From Acidimicrobium sp. BACL17 MAG-120823-bin42 (lineage in GTDB: Bacteria > Actinomycetota > Acidimicrobiia > Acidimicrobiales > Ilumatobacteraceae): DNA of 10,825 nucleotides. Shown here piece after piece: positions 1-5,886 of this stretch (position 1 is its first letter; each line of letters begins with the position of its first letter). A model generated the notes under the pieces. It was given only the letters and a program-made list of their open reading frames with translations, did not search any database and was not told the DNA's origin. Both the position numbers and the translations under genes were made by a program. The DNA is taken from NCBI GenBank assembly GCA_001438985.1, contig LIAZ01000021.1, positions 1-10,825 on the forward strand, given 5' to 3'.

Positions 1-117
1 GCCTCCACCCAGGATCGCTTCATCCGCGGTCTAGACGACGTGGGCATCACGATGTCAAAAGGTGATGCCATCTCGAGTTTCGAGACGTCACGCCCTGCCT
101 GGCTCAACCAGCGCTGA
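1..117 (+). CDS. leuD: 3-isopropylmalate dehydratase small subunit, C-terminal 38 residues (partial)
   Basis: Reading frame 1 is open from the left edge to a TGA at 115-117. The 38 residues read like the extreme C-terminus of LeuD, with the pattern RGLDDVGIT followed by a DAI..FE segment and a PAWL ending. LeuD pairs with LeuC to form the cytoplasmic isopropylmalate isomerase, which converts 2-isopropylmalate to 3-isopropylmalate in leucine synthesis. The rest of the gene, and presumably leuC, lie to the left of the window. No clear terminator follows the stop, and the next gene has its own promoter. leuA lies about 3.8 kb downstream, so the leu genes are near each other but not one operon. 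The call rests on a short tail recognised by eye. Confidence 0.8.
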   Translation, partial: ASTQDRFIRGLDDVGITMSKGDAISSFETSRPAWLNQR

Positions 118-144
118 GGAATTTTGGCCCACTTTTTCGTCGAT

Positions 145-174
145 TTGACATGGGTTTTTAATTATGACTAATCT
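145..174 (+). promoter_or_regulatory. Sigma-70-type promoter of the carbonic anhydrase gene
   Basis: A perfect -35 hexamer TTGACA (145-150) is followed by an 18-nt spacer and TAATCT (169-174), which matches the -10 consensus at four of six positions. Transcription would start near 181, giving a leader of about 40 nt before the ATG at 221. This is the best-looking promoter in the window. Confidence 0.7.
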
Positions 175-185
175 CATCATAATTA
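159..185. promoter_or_regulatory. Inverted repeat over the -10 box, candidate operator
   Basis: TAATTATGA (159-167) and TCATAATTA (177-185) are perfect 9-bp inverted arms separated by 9 nt, and the spacer contains the -10 hexamer. The position suggests a repressor site, because a protein bound here would block RNA polymerase. AT-rich promoter DNA can form palindromes by chance, and I cannot assign the repeat to a known regulator family. Confidence 0.4.
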
Positions 186-220
186 TCATATTTCAACTGA
201 ACCTGCATTAGGAGAACCCC

Positions 221-799
221 ATGTCTGTTTTGCCAGAAGTCATTGCAGCGAACGATTCATACGCCAAATCTTTTGGCTCAAAAGGATCGCTCGCTCTTCC
301 ACCAGCCCGGCACTTTGCCATCCTCACCTGCATGGATGCTCGACTTGATCCCGCCAAATACGCAGGCCTTTCCGAAGGTGATGCTCACGTCATTCGCAAT
401 GCAGGTGCACGTGCAACTGATGATGCCATACGGTCTCTCGTTATTTCCTACAAACTGCTTGGCACACGCGAATGGTTTGTCATCCATCACTCAAATTGTG
501 GAATGGAATTCTTCACGAACGATGTGATGAGCGGATTGCTCGCTTCCAGTCTTGAGACAGCGGCTCTTGGTGCAGATGGATTTACCGACGTTGGTTCAGG
601 ACCAGGTTCACCAGAGGGAAAGTACATCAACTGGCACACCATCACAGATAATGCTCAGAGTGTGACTGAAGACGTAAGCCGAATTCGCAATCACCCCTTG
701 GTGCCGCGCAACATTCCGATCTATGGCTACATCTACGAAGTAGAAACTGGTCGACTCGTTGAAGTACCCGAGGCAACCCGGGCCGGCAAAGCCTCGTAA
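221..799 (+). CDS. Beta-class carbonic anhydrase
   Basis: This 192-residue protein should catalyse reversible hydration of CO2 to bicarbonate in the cytoplasm. The zinc-site motifs of the beta class are intact. CMDARLDP supplies Cys37, and Asp39/Arg41 form the usual catalytic dyad; HSNCGM supplies His90 and Cys93 as the other ligands. The sequence between them (VIRNAGARATDDAIRSL) is typical of the short actinobacterial subtype resembling mycobacterial Rv1284. The ATG at 221 is supported by AGGAGA at 210-215 with 5-nt spacing. The gene has its own promoter and a possible operator. Its stop codon (797-799) directly abuts the stop codon of the convergent helicase gene. Family assignment is firm; the link to any particular bicarbonate-using pathway is not shown by the context. 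Confidence 0.95.
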   Translation: MSVLPEVIAANDSYAKSFGSKGSLALPPARHFAILTCMDARLDPAKYAGLSEGDAHVIRNAGARATDDAIRSLVISYKLLGTREWFVIHHSNCGMEFFTNDVMSGLLASSLETAALGADGFTDVGSGPGSPEGKYINWHTITDNAQSVTEDVSRIRNHPLVPRNIPIYGYIYEVETGRLVEVPEATRAGKAS

Positions 800-2029
800 C
801 TACGCAGTAAGAAACGTAAACAAGTCGCGCAGTCGCGCGTCGTTTGAGAACACTTCAATGGGAGCCTGCGGCTCTAGACGTAATCCGCGTTGAATAATGC
901 GGCACGTGGTGTGTTGGTTGTATTCGGCAAGCGTTACTGCCCAACCGTCTCGACCAGCGCGCGCGGTGCGTCCCGAACGATGCAAATACGTCTTGACATC
1001 TAGTGGTGGCACATAGTGAATCACTACTGCAACATCGTCAATGTCAATTCCGCGGGCCGCAACATCGGTTGCCACCAAGATTTTTAGCTCGTTCTTTTCA
1101 AACTTGCTCAACGCTTTTTCGCGCGCATTTTGCGGCATGTCACCATGTAGAGCCGATGCGTTTGCGCCGAGCTTTTGCAGTGCTTCTGCCACTTTGTCGC
1201 ATACGCGTTTGGTATCGCAGAACACCACGGTCTGACCATGCGCTGCAGCCATGTTGGCAATGACGCGATCTTTGTCCATGTGATGAACTGCCAAAAACAA
1301 ATGGCGCATCGTTCCTACCGTGTCGGTTGGCGAATCAATAGACACTTCCTTAGGGTCTTTCATATATCGCTTAACTAGGTTGCCCACTTGCCCATCGAGT
1401 GTGGCCGAGAACAACATCGTTTGATGCTCGCCAGTGACGTGACGCATGATCCATTCCACTTGCGGCATGAATCCTTCATCTGCCATGCGATCTGCTTCAT
1501 CGATTGCAACAACTTGAATTGCGCTGAGATCACATTCATGTGACTTCATGAGGTCGATCAGACGCAGTGGCGTGGCAACGATGATTTCGACACCACGCTC
1601 GATATCCACTACTTGTTTGTGACGATCTGCGCCGCCGTACACGGCAAGCACACGGATGCCACACTCCTTGCCAATTGGCCCAAGCACCTCAGAGACTTGC
1701 AACGCGAGCTCGCGAGTTGGCACCAGCACGAGTCCGTGGGGCTTACCCGAGGCAGCAGGTGAAGAAATTTTCGACATCATCGGCACACCAAATGCCAGCG
1801 TCTTTCCCGAACCCGTGCGCGCACGACCACACACATCGTGGCCAGCAAGCGCCACAGGAATTGCCTCGGTCTGAATGGCAAATGGGCCAGCAAATCCCGC
1901 AGCAGCAAGCCCTGCGTCGATGTTGGCTGGCACTCCCAGGTCGGCAAATCCCGTTGGTGTGGTCACCGTGGTTGCCGGTGTGGAGTCATGTGGAGGAGGC
2001 GTCACGAGTGCTGTCACGCTACCAACCAA
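800..2029 (-). CDS. DEAD-box ATP-dependent RNA helicase
   Basis: The gene encodes a two-RecA-domain RNA helicase of up to 409 residues that should remodel RNA in the cytoplasm, for example in ribosome assembly or mRNA decay. Motifs in order are: Q motif (Phe28 to Gln53), Walker A ARTGSGKT (70-77), Ia PTRELA (104-109), Ib, DEAD (177-180), SAT (208-210), motif IV VVFCDT, motif V ATDVAARGID and motif VI HRSGRTARAG (350-359). Motif Ib reads TPLR rather than the usual TPGR. The protein ends soon after the core, so it lacks the basic tail seen in many RhlE/DeaD proteins. No ATG lies between the upstream in-frame stop (2051-2053) and the core. The start is therefore TTG at 2029, or GTG at 2017 or 2005; the first 25 residues are low-complexity either way. 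No well-spaced ribosome binding site was seen. Confidence 0.95.
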   Translation of the reverse strand: MVGSVTALVTPPPHDSTPATTVTTPTGFADLGVPANIDAGLAAAGFAGPFAIQTEAIPVALAGHDVCGRARTGSGKTLAFGVPMMSKISSPAASGKPHGLVLVPTRELALQVSEVLGPIGKECGIRVLAVYGGADRHKQVVDIERGVEIIVATPLRLIDLMKSHECDLSAIQVVAIDEADRMADEGFMPQVEWIMRHVTGEHQTMLFSATLDGQVGNLVKRYMKDPKEVSIDSPTDTVGTMRHLFLAVHHMDKDRVIANMAAAHGQTVVFCDTKRVCDKVAEALQKLGANASALHGDMPQNAREKALSKFEKNELKILVATDVAARGIDIDDVAVVIHYVPPLDVKTYLHRSGRTARAGRDGWAVTLAEYNQHTTCRIIQRGLRLEPQAPIEVFSNDARLRDLFTFLTA

Positions 2030-2046
2030 CTCCGAGCACGGAAGAG

Positions 2047-2076
2047 ATAGTCAGAAATAGTGTGCAGAGCCGTCAA
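2047..2076 (-). promoter_or_regulatory. Candidate promoter of the helicase gene
   Basis: On the minus strand TTGACG (2076-2071) is followed, after an 18-nt spacer, by GACTAT (2052-2047). The start of transcription would fall near 2040, leaving only about 10-25 nt of leader before the TTG or GTG start candidates. The -35 is good and the -10 is moderate. The opposite strand of this 96-nt divergent region has no comparably good promoter for the 2126 gene; TATTTA at 2100-2105 is a weak -10 candidate without a recognisable -35. Confidence 0.45.
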
Positions 2077-2113
2077 AAACTTATAAAGTCACATTTCTGT
2101 ATTTAACGACCTT

Positions 2114-2120
2114 AAGGAGG
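2114..2120 (+). promoter_or_regulatory. Strong Shine-Dalgarno site setting the start of the 68-residue protein
   Basis: AAGGAGG lies 5 nt upstream of ATG 2126. It favours that start over the GTG at 2120, which overlaps the site. It is the most complete ribosome binding site in the window, and through the downstream 4-nt overlap it probably also drives translation of the homospermidine synthase gene. Confidence 0.8.
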
Positions 2121-2125
2121 TGCTC

Positions 2126-2332
2126 ATGCCAATCGACAATTTTCAGTCCGAGGAATCATTCCTGGAGAATCGCCACACCAGTATCGAGCCAACCTTCACG
2201 GGTCGCAAAGGAATTGCATACGACTGGCAGCAGTTGCTCATTCCTTCAGAGACAGTGTTTGAAGCAACGCTGCAAACACTGTTGAGCGCAATCGATGCAG
2301 GCGACCAGATGTCGCCGACTGCGTCGAAGTGA
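2126..2332 (+). CDS. Unrecognised 68-residue protein upstream of homospermidine synthase
   Basis: This short protein has no signal peptide, membrane segment, cysteine or metal motif, and I do not recognise its family. It is mildly acidic, with a polar N-terminal half and a likely amphipathic helix around residues 40-58 (ETVFEATLQTLLSAIDAG). The start at 2126 is well supported by the AAGGAGG site. Its stop TGA (2330-2332) overlaps the GTG start (2329) of the next gene in the sequence GTGA, a classic translational-coupling arrangement. It could be a regulator or partner of the synthase, or a translated leader that sets synthase output. Function is not inferred beyond that. The ribosome site and overlap argue that it is a real gene. 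Confidence 0.75.
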   Translation: MPIDNFQSEESFLENRHTSIEPTFTGRKGIAYDWQQLLIPSETVFEATLQTLLSAIDAGDQMSPTASK

Positions 2333-3819
2333 ACGCACCAACTTCCGCAACATTTCAACACCCAAAACGCACCTTGGTGCTTGGTTGTGGATCTGTTGCG
2401 CAATGCGCGATTCCGTTGATGATTCGCGATCTTAAGTTTGATCCAAAAACCATCACGATTGTTGACTTCCGTGACAATCGACATCGCGTTGCCGATGTGC
2501 TGGCAATGGGCGTTGGTTACGAACAAGACCGCGTTACTCGCGACAACCTCGATTCGTTCCTCAGTGCACGCGTCGGTAGCGGTGACATTCTGCTCGACCT
2601 TGCGTGGAACATTGATGGCCCAACCATTATCGAGTGGTGCCGTGACCATGGCGTTCGCTACCTCAACACTTCGGTTGAGTTGTGGGATCCGTATCAAGAC
2701 ATGCAGACCACCACTCCACAAGATCGCACGTTGTATGTGCGGCACCAAGAGATGCGCAAGATGCTTGAGCGGTGGGGCTCAAACAATGGCCCATCAGCAG
2801 TAGTTGAACACGGTGCAAACCCGGGCATGGTGAGCCACTTGGTGAAACAGGCGCTTGTCGACATCACCACGGCATTGTTGAAAGACGGCAAAGCAGGAAG
2901 TCGGGCTGCAGGTTTGCAGGCCGCGCTCGAAGCCGAACAATTCAATGTGCTTGCACAACTCACCGGCACAAAAGTCATTCACATTGCCGAACGTGACACA
3001 CAAATCACGAACAAGCCAAAAGAAGTGAACGAATTTTGCAATACATGGTCGGTTGAAGGTTTCTACGAAGAAGGCATTGCGCCTGCCGAACTTGGCTGGG
3101 GCACGCACGAAAAATGGATGCCAAAGAATGCGCACGAACATCACGACGATGGCCCGCGTAATCAAATCTGCATCGCTCAACCAGGAATGGAAACGTGGGT
3201 GCGCAGTTGGGTGCCAAGTGGACAAAACCTTGGCATGGTCATTCGCCACGGCGAGTCATACACCATGTGCAAACACCTCACGGTAAAAAACCCTGATGGC
3301 ACCGATGCATACCGTCCAACCGTGCACTACGCCTATCACCCTGCCGATGTGGCAATTGACAGCGTGCTCGAGTTGCGCATGCGCAACTGGAAGATGCAAG
3401 ACCGCGAGCGTATTTTGAACAACGAAATCATCAGCGGTCGCGACGAACTCGGCGTGTTACTCATGGGTCACGACTACAAGTCGTGGTGGACAGGTTCGTT
3501 GCTCGACATCGATGAAGCTCGCAGTATTTTGCCCGGTCAAAGCGCCACCACGTTGCAAGTTGGTGGCTCGGTAGTGGCCGCCGTTCGTTGGCTGCTCACC
3601 TACCCAACGGCAGGTGTGTGCGTGCCTGACGATTTGCCATGGCGCGAACTGTTGGCCTGGACTCGCCCGTACATCGGAGAGATCCATTCGGCTGCAGCCG
3701 ACTGGACACCATTGTCCGAGCGCTTCGACCCATTCCCAGGGTTTGGCAACGACAACAGCCTGTTAGACCATTCGGACCCGTGGCAGTTTGCGAACTTCCT
3801 CAGTCCTACGCCTCGCTAA
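2329..3819 (+). CDS. hss: Homospermidine synthase
   Basis: The 496-residue product closely fits bacterial homospermidine synthase, an NAD-dependent enzyme of the saccharopine-dehydrogenase-like fold. It joins two putrescines (or putrescine and spermidine) into sym-homospermidine and releases ammonia or diaminopropane. The N-terminal Rossmann motif GCGSVAQ spans residues 19-25. Family hallmarks follow: HGANPGMVSH (161-170), IHIAERDTQ (217-225), a TWSVEGF segment (239-245), GWGTHEKWMP (256-265), RPTVHYAYHPAD (329-340) and a DPWQF ending. The length is slightly above the roughly 475-480 residues of proteobacterial members. Start is GTG 2329, with no ribosome site of its own but a 4-nt overlap with the 68-residue gene, implying coupled translation. 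The family call is firm; substrate preference within the family is not visible. Confidence 0.93.
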   Translation: MNAPTSATFQHPKRTLVLGCGSVAQCAIPLMIRDLKFDPKTITIVDFRDNRHRVADVLAMGVGYEQDRVTRDNLDSFLSARVGSGDILLDLAWNIDGPTIIEWCRDHGVRYLNTSVELWDPYQDMQTTTPQDRTLYVRHQEMRKMLERWGSNNGPSAVVEHGANPGMVSHLVKQALVDITTALLKDGKAGSRAAGLQAALEAEQFNVLAQLTGTKVIHIAERDTQITNKPKEVNEFCNTWSVEGFYEEGIAPAELGWGTHEKWMPKNAHEHHDDGPRNQICIAQPGMETWVRSWVPSGQNLGMVIRHGESYTMCKHLTVKNPDGTDAYRPTVHYAYHPADVAIDSVLELRMRNWKMQDRERILNNEIISGRDELGVLLMGHDYKSWWTGSLLDIDEARSILPGQSATTLQVGGSVVAAVRWLLTYPTAGVCVPDDLPWRELLAWTRPYIGEIHSAAADWTPLSERFDPFPGFGNDNSLLDHSDPWQFANFLSPTPR

Positions 3820-3843
3820 ATACACCGCTAGGCTTTAGTCATC

Positions 3844-3879
3844 ATGCAAGCCCAAGTATTGGACCTTCTACTTACATAA
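3844..3879 (+). CDS. leuL: Leucine leader peptide of the leuA attenuator (11 residues)
   Basis: The short frame ATG (3844) to TAA (3877-3879) encodes MQAQVLDLLLT. Four of its 11 residues are leucine (codons TTG, CTT, CTA, CTT), with a run of three just before the stop. It sits directly upstream of a hairpin and an intrinsic terminator in front of leuA, the arrangement expected of ribosome-mediated attenuation. Scarce charged leucyl-tRNA should stall the ribosome on codons 8-10 and change downstream RNA folding. No clear ribosome site precedes the ATG. TAGGCT at 3829-3834 could be a -10 box that would start the transcript at or just before the ATG, making the leader mRNA nearly leaderless; TAAATA at 3817-3822 is an alternative. 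Leu-rich leader peptides before leuA are known in other actinobacteria. Confidence 0.8.
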   Translation: MQAQVLDLLLT

Positions 3880-3908
3880 CGGCGCCAGCCTCATATTCGC
3901 TGTCGCCG
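3880..3908 (+). promoter_or_regulatory. Leader RNA hairpin between the leader peptide and the terminator
   Basis: CGGCG (3880-3884) pairs with CGCCG (3904-3908). After one C/T mismatch, CAGC (3886-3889) pairs with GCTG (3899-3902), leaving a 9-nt loop. The hairpin begins one base after the leader stop codon and ends one base before the terminator stem. A ribosome stalled on the Leu codons would cover its left arm. That fits a ribosome-sensing element of the attenuator, but I could not identify a convincing antiterminator pairing. Confidence 0.55.
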
Positions 3909-3942
3909 AAACCCTCTGAACCGAAAGGTCAGGGGGTTTTTT
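3909..3942 (+). terminator. Intrinsic terminator upstream of leuA (attenuator)
   Basis: AAACCCTCTG (3909-3918) pairs with CAGGGGGTTT (3930-3939) with one T-G wobble. The stem continues after a bulged A as ACC/GGT around a GAAA tetraloop (3923-3926). Six T residues follow (3937-3942). This is a strong Rho-independent terminator only 23 nt before the leuA start. With the Leu-rich leader peptide it is best read as the leucine attenuator; it could also end hss transcripts. Confidence 0.85.
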
Positions 3943-3965
3943 CATTACTCAGAAAGAAACCCAAC

Positions 3966-5666
3966 ATGGCCCCACAGCCCGTAACTCCAAAAAAGATGCA
4001 CTTCGAAAAGTACACACCGTTCATTCCGGTAGTGCTGAAAGACCGCACCTGGCCGAACAACGTCACCACCAAGGCACCGTTGTGGTGCTCGGTAGATCTT
4101 CGTGACGGCAACCAAGCGTTGATCGACCCAATGGATCCCGAGCGCAAACTGCGCATGTTTAACACGCTTGTCAAAATGGGCTTCAAAGAAATTGAAGTGG
4201 GTTTCCCATCGGCATCACAGCCCGACTTTGACTTCGTTCGTTTGTTGATCGAGCAAGACCTCATTCCTGATGACGTCACCATTCAGGTGTTGGTGCAGTG
4301 TCGTGAAGATTTGTTGAAGCGCACATATGAGTGTTTGACAGGCGCAAAGCGTGCCATCGTGCACTTCTATAACTCCACTAATCCGTTGCAGCGACGCGTG
4401 GTGTTTGGTCTCGACAAGCAAGGTGTCATCGACATTGCTGTGAAGGCCGCAGCGCTGTGCAAAGAGTTAGAACACCTGCTCCCAGGAACTGACGTTCGTT
4501 ACGAGTACTCGCCCGAGAGTTTCACACTCACCGAGCCCGAGTTTGCAATTGAAATCTGCGAGGCAGTGATGGCGGTGATTAAACCGACCAACACACAGAA
4601 ACTGATCTTGAACTTGCCGGCAACCGTTGAGTGCTACACCCCAAACGTGTACGGCGATGTCATTGAATGGTTCATTCGCACGATTGCCAAACGCGAGACT
4701 GTGATCATTTCATTGCACCCACATAACGACCGTGGTTGCGCAGTTGCTGCAGCCGAGTTTGGTGTGATGGCTGGCGCTGATCGTGTTGAAGGAACGTTGT
4801 TCGGCAACGGTGAGCGCACGGGCAATGTCGACCTGATTACGTTGGCAATGAACCTGTTCGTCAATGGTGTTGATCCCGAACTCGATATCACCGACATCGA
4901 TGCACTGCGTCGCGATGCCGAATATTGCAATCGTTTGCCTGTTCCCGAACGCCAGCCATACGTTGGCGACTTGGTGTACACCGCATTTTCGGGCAGCCAC
5001 CAAGATGCAATCAAAAAAGGCTTTGAGGCGCTTTCCGATAACTACGACCAATGGGGTGTTCCCTATTTGCCACTCGACCCAAAGCATGTTGGCCGCAACT
5101 ACGAGTCGGTGGTTCGCGTTAACAGCCAGTCGGGCAAGGGTGGCGTTGCGTACATCATGAAGGCAGAACACGGTTTTGACTTGCCTCGACGTTTGCAAAT
5201 TGAGTTCTCACAAACCATCCAACACATCACCGAAGATTCGGGGACCGAGATCAGCCCCATGATGTTGTGGGATGCGTTTAAGCACGAATACCTCGCCGAA
5301 TTGCCAACGTACAATCTGGTGAGTCACGAACTGAAGAGCGAATCACTCACGGGACACACCGAGATTTCGGCTCAGATCGACATCAATGGAACCCGCCGAA
5401 CATTTATTGGCAAAGGCAACGGACCAATTGATGCTTTCGTTCAAGCCATTCGTGGACAGTTCAACAGCACCCTCGATGTCAAGGACTACACCGAGCACGC
5501 ATTAGGCCAAGGCTCACAAGCCACAGCAGTTGCCTATGTTGAAACAGGTGACGACAGCGGACACAACCGCTGGGGAGTTGGTGTTGACCCCAACACCATT
5601 ACGGCATCTCTGCGAGCTGTGCTTAGCGCATTCGAACGCCACGAAGCCTCTCGCAAACGTAAATAG
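3966..5666 (+). CDS. leuA: 2-isopropylmalate synthase
   Basis: The 566-residue enzyme condenses acetyl-CoA with 2-oxoisovalerate, the first committed step of leucine synthesis. The N-terminal segment (EKYTPF to DRTWP) is typical of actinobacterial LeuA. The catalytic TIM barrel carries DLRDGNQ (44-50, with Arg46 and metal ligand Asp47), HPHNDRG (metal ligands His251 and His253) and VEGTLFGNGERTGN (about 274-287). The C-terminal 140 or so residues form the regulatory domain that normally binds leucine for feedback inhibition. ATG 3966 is chosen because it follows the attenuator and matches the family N-terminus; the frame stays open upstream, but that extension would run through the terminator and into hss. 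Only a weak purine tract (AGAAAG) precedes it. Expression is probably controlled by the leader peptide and terminator. Confidence 0.95.
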   Translation: MAPQPVTPKKMHFEKYTPFIPVVLKDRTWPNNVTTKAPLWCSVDLRDGNQALIDPMDPERKLRMFNTLVKMGFKEIEVGFPSASQPDFDFVRLLIEQDLIPDDVTIQVLVQCREDLLKRTYECLTGAKRAIVHFYNSTNPLQRRVVFGLDKQGVIDIAVKAAALCKELEHLLPGTDVRYEYSPESFTLTEPEFAIEICEAVMAVIKPTNTQKLILNLPATVECYTPNVYGDVIEWFIRTIAKRETVIISLHPHNDRGCAVAAAEFGVMAGADRVEGTLFGNGERTGNVDLITLAMNLFVNGVDPELDITDIDALRRDAEYCNRLPVPERQPYVGDLVYTAFSGSHQDAIKKGFEALSDNYDQWGVPYLPLDPKHVGRNYESVVRVNSQSGKGGVAYIMKAEHGFDLPRRLQIEFSQTIQHITEDSGTEISPMMLWDAFKHEYLAELPTYNLVSHELKSESLTGHTEISAQIDINGTRRTFIGKGNGPIDAFVQAIRGQFNSTLDVKDYTEHALGQGSQATAVAYVETGDDSGHNRWGVGVDPNTITASLRAVLSAFERHEASRKRK

Positions 5667-5687
5667 TCCTTCAACTACTGTTGAGCT

Positions 5688-5879
5688 ATGCGCGTAACCG
5701 TCGACTTTGACCTGTGTGCATCAACAGGTGGTTGTGTGCATCAGGCTCCAACGGTGTTCGAAATTCGTGACGACGGATTTCTCTATGTGCTGCAAGCTGA
5801 ACCAGACGAAAGTCTTCGCGCACAAGTAACCGCCGCAGAAGAGCTCTGCCCTACTGGCGCGATTTTGATCACCGACTAA
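5688..5879 (+). CDS. Small single-cluster ferredoxin, probably 3Fe-4S
   Basis: This 63-residue electron carrier matches the small actinobacterial ferredoxins that often serve cytochrome P450s. Cys10 and Cys16 lie in CASTGGC and Cys54 in the ELCPTGAI motif. The middle position that is cysteine in 4Fe-4S proteins is Thr13, so a 3Fe-4S cluster is expected. The N-terminus MRVTVDFDLC is typical. The gene lies 21 nt after leuA and 7 nt before pyrF, so it is probably co-transcribed with them. Neither neighbour needs a ferredoxin, and no P450 or ferredoxin reductase is in the window, so its partner is unknown. No clear ribosome site is present. Confidence 0.88.
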   Translation: MRVTVDFDLCASTGGCVHQAPTVFEIRDDGFLYVLQAEPDESLRAQVTAAEELCPTGAILITD

Positions 5880-5886
5880 TTCATAC

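Noticed and set aside
118..144. Possible terminator for leuD
   Set aside because: There is a T-rich stretch after GGCCCAC but no convincing stem precedes it.
2143..2748. A 201-codon minus-strand open frame opposite the 5' part of hss and the 68-residue gene
   Set aside because: It is fully antisense to two better-supported genes, its translation has no family character, and it has no ribosome site.
3639..3965. Upstream extension of the leuA frame into the hss gene
   Set aside because: It would overlap hss by about 180 nt and run through the leader peptide, hairpin and terminator; the LeuA family N-terminus begins at 3966.
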